Shown here: piece after piece, positions 16,108-24,227 of the stretch
Numbering within the stretch: the stretch's first letter is position 1
Layout of the letters: each line of letters opens with the position of its first letter
Translations under genes and position numbers: made by a program
Notes under the pieces: generated by a model
Databases searched by the model: none
Told to the model about the DNA's origin: nothing
What the model saw: the letters and a program-made list of their open reading frames with translations, nothing else
Assembly (NCBI GenBank): GCA_903872505.1
Contig: CAIQKV010000028.1
Location: 1 to 64,000 of the forward strand
DNA: 64,000 bases
Direction: 5' to 3'
DNA from: an uncultured Opitutia bacterium
GTDB lineage: Bacteria > Verrucomicrobiota > Verrucomicrobiia > Opitutales > Opitutaceae

Positions 16108-17796
16108 ATGAGCGACGACGACCATCACCATCCGGATGAGACCCCGCCAGCCGTTGTGCTCGCGCGGCTGGAGCAGCGGCTGGCGCGGTTGGAAAAACAC
16201 CTCGCCCTCCCGCCGTTGGAGAGTCACGCGACGCCGGCGGAACCAACCGTCGCTCCCGTGGAAACGGCGGTCGCCCCGGCCGCCCCAGCTGAGGAGGACC
16301 TGGAGTATGTCGTCGGCCAGAACTGGTTCGCGGGCGTCGGCGTCGTGGTGCTGACCTGTGGCGTCGGGTTCGCGCTCTCGCTGCCATTTCCGGGGCTGCC
16401 CGCGCTGGTCCCGTCGTTGATCGGCTACCTGCTGACCGGGGGGCTGTTCCTCGCGGCCTTCGTCGGCCGCAAGAGTTTCGAACTGGTCGCATATTGCCTG
16501 AAGGGGGCGGCCATGGCGCTGCTCTATTTCTCGACCCTGCGGCTGTTTTTCTTCGGCGCCGTGCCGGCGCTGGACATCGGGTCGGGACCGAGCCGCCTGG
16601 TCCTGCTCGCCGCTGTGATCCTCAATCTGGCGCTGGCCGTGCGCCAGCCTTCCGGTGCCCTGGTGGTGCTGGCCCTGCTCACCGGCTACATGACGGCCGT
16701 GGTGGCAAACGCACCCTGGTGGCTGTTTGTCAGCCTGACCTTGCTTTCCGTTTTGGTGGTATCGGCCGCGAGCCGGCGCGCCGCGCCCGCCCTGCTGTTC
16801 CTGGGCATCGGTGGCGGCTATCTGGCGCACCTGCTCTGGGTGATGGGCAATCCCTGGTCGGGCCGGCCGGTCCACCTCGCCACGGCGCCGGTCGCCAGCG
16901 TCTACTTCCTGCTGCTCTATGCGGTGATCATCGGCGCCGGTCCGCTGCTGCGGCGCCGCCAGCGCGACGAGGACCAGTTCGGCATCCTGACGGCGATCTT
17001 CAATTGTGCCTCCGGCTATGGGCTGTTTCTCGTGCACACCTTTCTCGCCTTCCCGGCGCAGTTCGCGGTGGCGCACCTGGTCGCGGCGCTGGTCTTCCTC
17101 GGGCTGGCCGCGACCTTCTGGCTCCGGTGCGAGAGCCGCGTGTCGGTGTTCTTCTACGCGATGACCGGCTACCTGGCGCTGACCGCGGCCATCCTGAAGA
17201 CCTTCCCCGTCCCCGCCCTCTTCATCTGGCTTTCCCTCCAGAGCCTGCTGGTCGTGGCCACGGCGCTGTGGTTCCGCTCCCGCTTCATCGTGGTCGCGAA
17301 TTTCGTGATCTTCGTCCTTGTCGTGCTGGGGTATATGTTCACCCCGGGGCGCGAGACCGGCATCAGCCTCGGCTTCGGCGTCGTGGCGCTGCTGACCGCC
17401 CGCATCCTCAACTGGCAGTCCGAAAGGCTCGAACTGAAGACCGACCTGATGCGCAACGCCTATCTGGCGTGCGCGTTTGTGGTTTTTCCCTATGCGCTCT
17501 ACCATCTCGTGCCTCGCGCCTTCGTCAGCGTTGCGTGGGTCGGCGTGGCCCTCGCCTATTATGTGATGAATCTCATCGTCCGGAATGTAAAATATCGCTG
17601 GATGGGGCATCTCACGCTGCTGCTCACGGTGCTTTACGTGATCGTGGCGGCTGTCACCCAGCTGACCCCCGGCTACCGCATCGTCAGCTTCCTGGTGCTG
17701 GGCACGGTGCTGGTGGTGGTGTCGCTCATTTTCACCCGGGTCCGGGCGCGCTGGCGCGCTGGCTCTTCTGACGGTTCCGTCAGTTCAAGCCGGTGA
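16108..17796 (+). CDS. DUF2339-like polytopic membrane protein
   Basis: This 562-residue protein has a cytoplasmic N-terminus with a short coiled coil (ARLEQRLARLEKHL near residue 20) and an Ala/Pro linker. The block EYVVGQNWFAGVGVVVL near 70 is typical of DUF2339 membrane proteins, and roughly fourteen hydrophobic segments follow to the C-terminus. Function is unknown. It is 95 bp after the previous gene and ends just before the promoter of the octaheme/porin operon. A small CTGACGG/CCGTCAG hairpin (17766-17781) lies at the end of the frame. Confidence 0.8.
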   Translation: MSDDDHHHPDETPPAVVLARLEQRLARLEKHLALPPLESHATPAEPTVAPVETAVAPAAPAEEDLEYVVGQNWFAGVGVVVLTCGVGFALSLPFPGLPALVPSLIGYLLTGGLFLAAFVGRKSFELVAYCLKGAAMALLYFSTLRLFFFGAVPALDIGSGPSRLVLLAAVILNLALAVRQPSGALVVLALLTGYMTAVVANAPWWLFVSLTLLSVLVVSAASRRAAPALLFLGIGGGYLAHLLWVMGNPWSGRPVHLATAPVASVYFLLLYAVIIGAGPLLRRRQRDEDQFGILTAIFNCASGYGLFLVHTFLAFPAQFAVAHLVAALVFLGLAATFWLRCESRVSVFFYAMTGYLALTAAILKTFPVPALFIWLSLQSLLVVATALWFRSRFIVVANFVIFVLVVLGYMFTPGRETGISLGFGVVALLTARILNWQSERLELKTDLMRNAYLACAFVVFPYALYHLVPRAFVSVAWVGVALAYYVMNLIVRNVKYRWMGHLTLLLTVLYVIVAAVTQLTPGYRIVSFLVLGTVLVVVSLIFTRVRARWRAGSSDGSVSSSR

Positions 17797-17843
17797 AAGA
17801 ATGTTCTGTGCCCCGCCGAACTGCCTGCCATGATGCATTTTTT

Positions 17844-17930
17844 GCGTTTTCTTGCGCACCTTTGAATCACAAAGATTGCGCGTAACTCCGCAATCGATGC
17901 GCAGCCTCCGGCGCGTTAATTTCCGATACT
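17844..17930 (+). promoter_or_regulatory. Promoter of the octaheme cytochrome-porin operon
   Basis: Boxes GCGTTT (17844) and GCGCAC (17854) form an upstream pair. Boxes GCGCGT (17878), CCGCAA (17888) and GCGCAG (17899) form the proximal array with 10 and 11 bp spacing. ATTGCG/CGCAAT (17875-17894) is a perfect inverted repeat with an 8-bp spacer. The -10-like GATACT is at 17925-17930, 37 bp from the 17888 box. The predicted start near 17937 gives a leader of about 88 nt. Confidence 0.62.
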
Positions 17931-18024
17931 ACAGGCTAACTAATACACCGCTCCCTCTTTCTCGCTCCGTAGCCAACCTAATAGCCCCAAGCCTCAGACC
18001 AACAACCGACCCAACCTTCCCGTC

Positions 18025-18822
18025 ATGAATATGCGCCTACACTGGACCAAACAAACCCTCATCTACGGCGGAGCCGCCGTCTGGGGCCTGCTGCTCATCT
18101 CCTGCGTCGCGGCCAACCGCGCCGTGCTCGCCCCGCCACAGATCGCGGGGGCAACCTACGTTGGCTCCAAGGAATGCGCCCAGTGCCACGAAGAGGTGAC
18201 CACGCATTTCGCCTCGGCCAGCCACGCCAAGCTGGGCCTGAAGGATGCCAAGGGCAACGACAGCAGCTGTGAAGGCTGCCACGGTCCGGGCTCCCTGCAC
18301 GTGAACGCCGGCGGCGGCCGGGGCACGATCATCAACCCCAAGAAGTCGCCCGAGACCTGCTTCCAGTGTCACCTCGACAAGCGCGGCCAGTTCCAGCTGC
18401 CGTACACGCACCCGGTGCTCGCCGGCCAGGTTTCCTGCGTGGATTGCCACGATGTGCATTCCGGCAATGCCATTCGCGGCACCGGGACGGATCTCGCGGC
18501 GCAGAACGACACCTGCACCAAGTGCCACACGCAGCAGAAGGGCCCGTTTGTCTACTCGCACGATGCAATGAAGGAAGGCTGCGTCGCCTGCCACCAGCCG
18601 CACGGCTCGGTCAACCAGAAGATGCTCGTCGCCCGCGACGCCAACCTCTGCGTGCGCTGCCACCTCATGGCCCCCGCGACGCCAAGCTCCGGCATCGTCA
18701 ACATCGGCAACAACGACACCGCGGGCAACCACAACGCCCGTCTGCAGCAGGGCACCTGCTGGAGCGCCGGCTGCCACGAGGCACCGCACGGTTCGAACGT
18801 CAACAATCACCTCCGTCGTTGA
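18025..18822 (+). CDS. Octaheme MtrA/DmsE-like periplasmic cytochrome c lipoprotein
   Basis: This 265-residue protein has an N-terminal signal with a lipobox LISC (Cys27). Seven CXXCH sites follow (CAQCH, CEGCH, CFQCH, CVDCH, CTKCH, CVACH, CVRCH), with a final CWSAGCH near residue 250 spaced CX4CH. The pattern CxxCHGPGSLH early in the chain is typical of DmsE/MtrA decaheme cytochromes, which plug an outer-membrane porin and conduct electrons across it. With eight hemes it is two short of MtrA, closer in number to Geobacter OmaB. The next gene encodes the matching barrel 23 bp downstream. Confidence 0.9.
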   Translation: MNMRLHWTKQTLIYGGAAVWGLLLISCVAANRAVLAPPQIAGATYVGSKECAQCHEEVTTHFASASHAKLGLKDAKGNDSSCEGCHGPGSLHVNAGGGRGTIINPKKSPETCFQCHLDKRGQFQLPYTHPVLAGQVSCVDCHDVHSGNAIRGTGTDLAAQNDTCTKCHTQQKGPFVYSHDAMKEGCVACHQPHGSVNQKMLVARDANLCVRCHLMAPATPSSGIVNIGNNDTAGNHNARLQQGTCWSAGCHEAPHGSNVNNHLRR

Positions 18823-18845
18823 TCACCCTCAACACCATCACTACC

Positions 18846-21047
18846 ATGCAAGCCAATGCTTTTTCTCTCCGTCGGTGCGCCGCCACCTTGGCCGCACTGA
18901 CCCTGGTCATCGGGGTTGCCAGGGGCAACGACGCCAGCCCGTCTGATGCGTTCCCGAACTTCGATAACTACGTCAAAATCGGGGCCTTCGGCACCGACCT
19001 CACGGGCAACGAGGCGGCCTTCCAAGCCCGCGCCCGCCAGGCGACCGGCACCGTCGGCATCGAGGACATGTACTTCGCGAAGGACCTGGACAAGACCACC
19101 TCGATGCTGATCGATGGCCATGCCCTCGCCATCACCGGCGACTACCTGGCCAAGTTTCTCGTCACGAAGTCCGACGTCGGGTCGGTCGAGATGGGTTACA
19201 AGTCCTTCCGCACGTTCTACGACGGCGCCGGCGGCTTCTTCCCGCTCAACAAGTATTGGTCCACGCTGAGCCCGGAGGACCTGCATGTTGACCGGAACCA
19301 GTTCTGGGCCGAGGCCAAGTTCCACCTGCCCAACCAGCCCGAGTTCATCGTCCGCTACTCCAACGAGACGCGCTCCGGCCAGAAGGATTCCACGATCTGG
19401 GGCAGCAGTGATTTCACCGGCCTCTCCATCCTGGGCGCCCCCATCACCCAGTATCGCAAGATGGTCCCGAGCTACCTCAACCTCGATGAGCGGCACGAGA
19501 CCCTCGAGCTCTCGGCGACGCACACGCTGGGCAATACCACGTTGAACGCCCGGCTGGCCTGGGAAACGGTTGACAATCTCGACACGCGGTTTGTCACAAA
19601 CTTCCCCGGTGAGGTCATTCCCTGGGCCATTGCCAGCCTGCCTTCGGCCTCCCAGCCCGCGGCGAAGGCCTTGGTCTCGCCCGCCAACTGGAACAATCAG
19701 GCGGTCACGGTCCAAAGCGACGGCATCAGCGGCAAGACATTCACCGCCATGGCCAACTCCACGACCACCTTCACGGACAAGATCCAACTGCTGGCCGGGC
19801 TCAGCTATCAGGACATCAACAACGACTTCACCGGCGACCGGCCGATCACGACCAGCACCCCGACGGCGGTGGGCGTCGTCGCCGTGACGCCGAACACCAA
19901 CCAGGGCCTGATGGGCAACACCAGTGGCGATATCTACACCGGGTTCGTCACGCTGGACATGCATAACAACAACTGGTCCGTCAAACTGTCGCTCAAAGGC
20001 GATGACACGTACACCAAGAGCAACGCCAACCTGACCAACTACACGGCCGCGACCAACACGACCACCGGTGTCGTGACCTACACCGCCACCCCCCAGCAGG
20101 AGTATTCCCGAGTCAAGGGAACGTCCTGGACCCCCACCCTTGACTTCAGTTACGCGGGCCTCTCCCAGGTCACGGTCTACGGGTCGATCAGCGATCGGTC
20201 AGGGGACTTCGACAAGTACTATGCGACGCCCTTCACCGCCGGCACCACGCCGTCCGCCAACAACCTTGAATTCAACGACCAGAAGGACAAACACCTCAAC
20301 ATGAACCTCGGGGCCAACTGGCGGCAGTCCTCGCTGCTCTCCCTGCGCGCCGAGGTGTTCCACAAGGATGAAACCATCAAGGACCCCGGCTACGGCATCG
20401 ATGTGGCTGACTTTTACGAACTCGCCAGCCAGTTCAGCGGCGTGAAGTTCACCGCCATCGTCAAGCCCATGGACACCCTCACGTCCACCACCCGCTACAT
20501 CTACCAGAAGGGCAAGATGCAGGTGACCGGATTCCAGCCGACGTTCCCGGAGTATGACTCATGCGATGCCGAGAACAACACGATCTCGGAGACGATCGAC
20601 TGGAACCCCAACGCGCAGTTCTACCTCCAGGTTAATGCCAACGCGGTGTTCAACACCATCAAGACGATCTATCCGCGGGCCGGCACCGTCGCCGCGGCGG
20701 GCTCCACGCCCGCCTGGGACGCCAACCAGGTGCTGCAGAACGCCAATAACAACTACTTCACCGGCAGCGTGCTCGCCGGCCAGGTGCTCACCAAGGAGGA
20801 CGACCTGCTCGTCAAGTTCACCTACTACAAGGCGAGCAACAACGACGCAAAGCTGGCGCCCATCACCATGCCCTACGGCGCCAACGCCGAGGAGAGCGCG
20901 GTGTCCGTCGGCCTGAAGCATAAGTTCAGCGCCACCTGCGTGGGCGACGCCAAGGTCGGCTACATCGACTCCAAGAGCGACCTCACCGGCGGCAACACGA
21001 ACTTCCACGGGCCGATGGGCTACGTCTCGTTCACCTTCGCCCTGTAA
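18846..21047 (+). CDS. MtrB/PioB-like outer-membrane beta-barrel porin
   Basis: From ATG 18846 this is 733 residues with a Sec signal (about 27 residues ending VARG-ND). A long run of alternating polar and hydrophobic segments rich in Asn, Thr and aromatic residues follows, consistent with 24 or more beta strands, and ends GYVSFTFAL. Length and position after an MtrA-like cytochrome fit MtrB/PioB-type porins, which sheath the cytochrome in the outer membrane. No extracellular decaheme cytochrome follows, so the surface partner, if any, is elsewhere. A strong terminator lies 28 bp after the stop. Confidence 0.85.
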   Translation: MQANAFSLRRCAATLAALTLVIGVARGNDASPSDAFPNFDNYVKIGAFGTDLTGNEAAFQARARQATGTVGIEDMYFAKDLDKTTSMLIDGHALAITGDYLAKFLVTKSDVGSVEMGYKSFRTFYDGAGGFFPLNKYWSTLSPEDLHVDRNQFWAEAKFHLPNQPEFIVRYSNETRSGQKDSTIWGSSDFTGLSILGAPITQYRKMVPSYLNLDERHETLELSATHTLGNTTLNARLAWETVDNLDTRFVTNFPGEVIPWAIASLPSASQPAAKALVSPANWNNQAVTVQSDGISGKTFTAMANSTTTFTDKIQLLAGLSYQDINNDFTGDRPITTSTPTAVGVVAVTPNTNQGLMGNTSGDIYTGFVTLDMHNNNWSVKLSLKGDDTYTKSNANLTNYTAATNTTTGVVTYTATPQQEYSRVKGTSWTPTLDFSYAGLSQVTVYGSISDRSGDFDKYYATPFTAGTTPSANNLEFNDQKDKHLNMNLGANWRQSSLLSLRAEVFHKDETIKDPGYGIDVADFYELASQFSGVKFTAIVKPMDTLTSTTRYIYQKGKMQVTGFQPTFPEYDSCDAENNTISETIDWNPNAQFYLQVNANAVFNTIKTIYPRAGTVAAAGSTPAWDANQVLQNANNNYFTGSVLAGQVLTKEDDLLVKFTYYKASNNDAKLAPITMPYGANAEESAVSVGLKHKFSATCVGDAKVGYIDSKSDLTGGNTNFHGPMGYVSFTFAL

Positions 21048-21075
21048 GCAGCCGCCAAGTTTAGTTACCCCAAAA

Positions 21076-21123
21076 AAGCCGGCCACATCGCACCGCAAGG
21101 TGCCAGTGGCCGGCTTGTTTTTT
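21076..21123 (+). terminator. Intrinsic terminator closing the porin-cytochrome operon
   Basis: AAGCCGGCCAC (21076-21086) and GTGGCCGGCTT (21106-21116) are perfect 11-bp arms, followed by GTTTTTT. It begins 28 bp after the porin stop. The A-run before the stem could also let it work on the opposite strand. Confidence 0.9.
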
Positions 21124-21343
21124 GCCTGTTTGGCCCGGTGTGGAATCCTCCGCCGGGCCGCGCGTCCCGCCCAGCTCCTGCCGGGGCGGCCGGGCTCTGC
21201 AGCACCCGGGTCGATTTCGCGAAGACCGGTGGCGCGGGAGCTCGCCGCTTTACGGCTGCGGAATTTTGTCCTTTCATCGGTGCCGCCGTTTCCTGCCTGC
21301 ACCCCCGTCGAAGCCCCGCGATCCGCGAAGTGAAACCTGCGCC

Positions 21344-22153
21344 ATGAATCGACCGCCCTGTCATTCGTCGGGTCCGCCCGGCGCCGGGACCGCGCTGCTG
21401 CTCGCCTGCACCCTGCTGCTGACCGGTTGCGTCTCGACCAAGTACAAGATGGCGCCGAAGGAGACGGCCAAGCCGCCCGTCGTGCTCGATCTCGCGGCGA
21501 CCCAGTCCCCCCTGGCCCTCAAGCTCCACACGGTGATTGTTTTCAAGGGCCCGGGTTCGTGGAAGCAGGAGGCGTATTGGGATGAATATGTGGTCGCACT
21601 CTCCAACCAGGGCGCCGCCCCGGTCGTCCTCGAGTCCGCCACGCTGGTCGACGCGCTCGGGACCGAGCAGGCCTGCGGCACCGATCCGTGGAAACTGGAG
21701 AAACAGAGCCGGGAGAATCTCAAGAAATACGCGCATTATGGCCGCAAGGTCATGATCGGCGCCGGGCTGACGGTCGCCTGGGTCGTCTCGCCTGTCCTGG
21801 GATATTCCGCGGCCATGGCGGGGGCCGATGTCCTGGCCGGGGCGGCGGTCGGGGTCTTCGTCCTGGTGCCCGTGTGGGCGATCGGCAGTGGCGTGCGCTA
21901 CTTCATCGCGGAGAATGCCATTGAGGACGAGTTTGCCCGGCGCCGGATCAAGCTGCCGCTCGAGTTGAAGCCGGGCGAATCCCGGCTGGGCAGCTTGTTC
22001 TTCCCTGTCTCACCCGGGCCGCAACGGCTCGTGGTGCATGGCCGGGCCGGCGGGCAGGCGGTGGCCGACACCCTCGACCTGGCGCCCCTCGCCGGCCTGC
22101 ATTTCCTGAAGGAGCTGACCGACCCGGCACCGGCCGCTCCGGCCAAGCCATGA
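21344..22153 (+). CDS. Lipoprotein of unknown function, copy 1
   Basis: This 269-residue protein has a signal with lipobox LTGC (Cys near residue 27). Conserved blocks are VIVFKGPGSWKQEAYWDEYVV near 65 and DPWKLEKQSRENLKKY near 110, with two hydrophobic segments near 130-185 and a closing GSLFFPVSPGPQRLVV block. All are shared with the next gene. I do not recognise the family. A longer upstream frame exists but ATG 21344 starts the signal peptide. The stop overlaps the next ATG (ATGA), so the pair is translationally coupled. Confidence 0.82.
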   Translation: MNRPPCHSSGPPGAGTALLLACTLLLTGCVSTKYKMAPKETAKPPVVLDLAATQSPLALKLHTVIVFKGPGSWKQEAYWDEYVVALSNQGAAPVVLESATLVDALGTEQACGTDPWKLEKQSRENLKKYAHYGRKVMIGAGLTVAWVVSPVLGYSAAMAGADVLAGAAVGVFVLVPVWAIGSGVRYFIAENAIEDEFARRRIKLPLELKPGESRLGSLFFPVSPGPQRLVVHGRAGGQAVADTLDLAPLAGLHFLKELTDPAPAAPAKP

Positions 22154-22953
22154 ACCTTCGTGGCTCCCGTACCGTGCGCCTGCCGGGGGCCAAGGGCCTC
22201 GCCGCCCTGCTGGCCGGCATCTGCCTCACGGGCTGCATTTCGGATTCAAAATACGACATGGCGCGCGACGACACCCCCCGCGCCCAATTGCTCAACGTGG
22301 CCTTTCCGCCCGCGCCCCTGCAGGCGGCGCTCACCACCCTGATCATCTACGGCGGGCCCGGCTCCTGGAAGCGGGAGGCGCTGTGGGACGAATACGTCGT
22401 CACCCTCCACAATCCCGGCGACCAACCGCTCACGGTCTCGACCGCGGTGCTGGTCGATCAGTCGGGTGTCGCGCGCGCGCCCGGCGACGATCCGTGGAAG
22501 CTGGAGGACCAAAGCAAGGCGTTGTGCAAGGAATACGACCGAACCGGCGTGGCGTTCGTCAAGAATGCCACGCCCGCCGTTCTGACCATCGGCGGGATCG
22601 CGGCCGGCTCCGCCGCGCTCGCGGCGGCCAGTTCCACGGGGGCCGTGACGGTGACCGTCATGCAGGGCCCGCTGGCGGCCGTGACGGTCCCGACTTACTT
22701 CCTCGGCCGGGCGATCGCCAATGACGAGGACGGCGCCGACATCGAGGCCGAATTCCGCCTCCGCCGCCTGGCCCTGCCGCTCGTGCTCGCCCCGGGGCAA
22801 ACCCGGCTCGGCTGCCTGTTTTTTCCCATGGTGCCCGGCCCCCGCTCCCTGAGCCTGCGCTGGTCGCGCGGACCCGAGCAGGGCGAATGCCTGCTCCCGC
22901 TGGAGTTTCTCCACAGACTGCATCTCAAGAGTCCCGGCCCCGCCCAGCCCTGA
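22150..22953 (+). CDS. Lipoprotein of unknown function, copy 2
   Basis: This 267-residue paralogue of the previous gene has lipobox LTGC (Cys near residue 29). It shares the blocks LIIYGGPGSWKREALWDEYVV, DPWKLEDQSKALCKEY and GCLFFPMVPGPRSLSL, and a hydrophobic Ala/Gly-rich segment near 140-180. The pair looks like a tandem duplication that has diverged. Function is unknown. It is convergent with the sugar kinase gene, with 47 bp between the stops and no clear terminator. Confidence 0.82.
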   Translation: MNLRGSRTVRLPGAKGLAALLAGICLTGCISDSKYDMARDDTPRAQLLNVAFPPAPLQAALTTLIIYGGPGSWKREALWDEYVVTLHNPGDQPLTVSTAVLVDQSGVARAPGDDPWKLEDQSKALCKEYDRTGVAFVKNATPAVLTIGGIAAGSAALAAASSTGAVTVTVMQGPLAAVTVPTYFLGRAIANDEDGADIEAEFRLRRLALPLVLAPGQTRLGCLFFPMVPGPRSLSLRWSRGPEQGECLLPLEFLHRLHLKSPGPAQP

Positions 22954-23000
22954 ACCGCCTCGCGGCCCGGAGACCCAAGGGTGTTTTCGCAATTATCGGG

Positions 23001-23903
23001 TTACCTGGCGGCATAAGCCGGAGTCGCTCCGGGCTGGCTCGCGACCCATTCGCCCAGGCGGCAGGCCGCGGCCAGACCTGCGGCGGGTGTCGTCCCTCGC
23101 AACCAGCCGGAAATGAAAGCCGCCAGAAACGCGTCCCCGGCACCCACGGTATCGGCGACCTGCACCGGGCGCCCCGCTTCCCAGAACCAGCGGTCCTGGC
23201 ACCAGACGCCGGCGCCGCGCGCGCCGCAGGTCACCACCACCGCAGCAGAGCCAAAGGTCTCCGCGAGGAGCCGGGCATGATCCGCTTCCTTGCCGGGTGT
23301 TTCCTCTCCTCCTTCCGCCAGCCGCGCCGCCTCGGCGGCATTGAGCTTCAGAATCGTGGCCCGGGCAGCCAAGGCGCGCACCAGGACGAGGTCATCGTGG
23401 GGCGGACGGAAATTCACGTCGAAGATCCGCTCGGCCCGGGGCGGCAGTGCGGCCAGCAGGCGCTCCAGAGTCGCGCGATTGGCCGCGGAGCGCAGGGCGA
23501 GCGAGCCGAAAACCAGGGCCCGCGCCGCTTGCGTGCGCCGTACCGCCTCGGCGTCCGCTGCCAGGTGATCCCAGGCGACGTCGCGGGTGATGTTGTAGGC
23601 CGGCTCGCCCCCGGCCGAGAGCGTGGCGCGGACCGTCCCCGTGGGAAATCCCGCGTGCCGGCTGACGCACGTCTGGTCCAGGCCCCAGCGGCCAAGGATG
23701 CGGCCCAGTTCGTCGCCGTTGGGGTCGCACCCCACCGCGGAAACCAGCACCGGCTCCAGGCCCAGCATCTGCAGGTGGTAGGCGACGTTCATGGGCGCGC
23801 CGCCGGGAAAGCGGCCCGATGGCAGGAGATCCCAGAGGATTTCGCCGAAACAAATCACGCGCGGGCGATCGGCGGCTGGGAGAGGGATGGCCGGGGCCGT
23901 CAT
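23001..23903 (-). CDS. PfkB-family carbohydrate kinase (fructokinase-like)
   Basis: This 300-residue ribokinase-fold protein has CFGEILWDLLPSG at residues 18-30, the glycine-rich substrate region FPGGAPMNVAYHL at 32-44, and the C-terminal signature DTVGAGDAFLAAF near 258 with the catalytic Asp. It would phosphorylate a sugar such as fructose with ATP in the cytoplasm. Substrate cannot be fixed from sequence alone. It stands alone on the minus strand, downstream of tRNA-Glu. Confidence 0.9.
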   Translation of the reverse strand: MTAPAIPLPAADRPRVICFGEILWDLLPSGRFPGGAPMNVAYHLQMLGLEPVLVSAVGCDPNGDELGRILGRWGLDQTCVSRHAGFPTGTVRATLSAGGEPAYNITRDVAWDHLAADAEAVRRTQAARALVFGSLALRSAANRATLERLLAALPPRAERIFDVNFRPPHDDLVLVRALAARATILKLNAAEAARLAEGGEETPGKEADHARLLAETFGSAAVVVTCGARGAGVWCQDRWFWEAGRPVQVADTVGAGDAFLAAFISGWLRGTTPAAGLAAACRLGEWVASQPGATPAYAAR

Positions 23904-23966
23904 GATTTTTTCGCCGGGGTGGCAAATCTGTCAGATTTTGACCATCCGCTGGCTTGCCGAGCCGGG

Positions 23967-23987
23967 GCTTTTTTGAACCAAAAAAGC
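23967..23987 (-). terminator. Hairpin downstream of tRNA-Glu
   Basis: GCTTTTTT and AAAAAAGC form 8-bp arms around a 5-nt loop, just past the tRNA 3' end on the minus strand. It is A/T-rich and likely ends the tRNA transcript. Confidence 0.5.
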
Positions 23988-23993
23988 GCAGGC

Positions 23994-24070
23994 TGGCGTC
24001 CCCACGGGGATTCGAACCCCGGTTCTCACCGTGAAAGGGTGGTGTCCTGACCGGGCTAGACGATGGGGAC
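23994..24070 (-). tRNA. tRNA-Glu (anticodon UUC)
   Basis: Read on the minus strand, the gene begins GTCCCCATCG and ends GGGGAC-G-CCA. The acceptor arms GTCCCC/GGGGAC pair. The anticodon loop CCTTTCACG carries TTC, and the T-arm has GGTTCGAATCC. CCA is encoded (23994-23996). Length is 77 nt with CCA. Confidence 0.97.
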
Positions 24071-24126
24071 TAACCGCGGAGCGCGCACCCTACGGCGCAC
24101 CTCTCCCCGCGCAAGGTGAAAATATG

Positions 24127-24225
24127 AGTGAAAGTGAGGGTGAAAGTGAAAGTGTACGGCACCGCTGCGGCCTCGGTTTTTCACTTTCAGATTCCCTTTC
24201 CCCCTCACTCTCACTTTCACTTTCC
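24127..24225. repeat. GTGAAA-rich imperfect inverted repeat upstream of purC
   Basis: A run of GTGAAAGTG-like units (24127-24154) is mirrored by CACTTTCAC-like units (24181-24225) just before the purC ATG, with a 26-bp GC-rich loop region. The purC ribosome site would lie inside or next to the right arm, so the fold could affect translation. No known riboswitch class is recognised. Confidence 0.55.
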
Positions 24226-24227
24226 GC

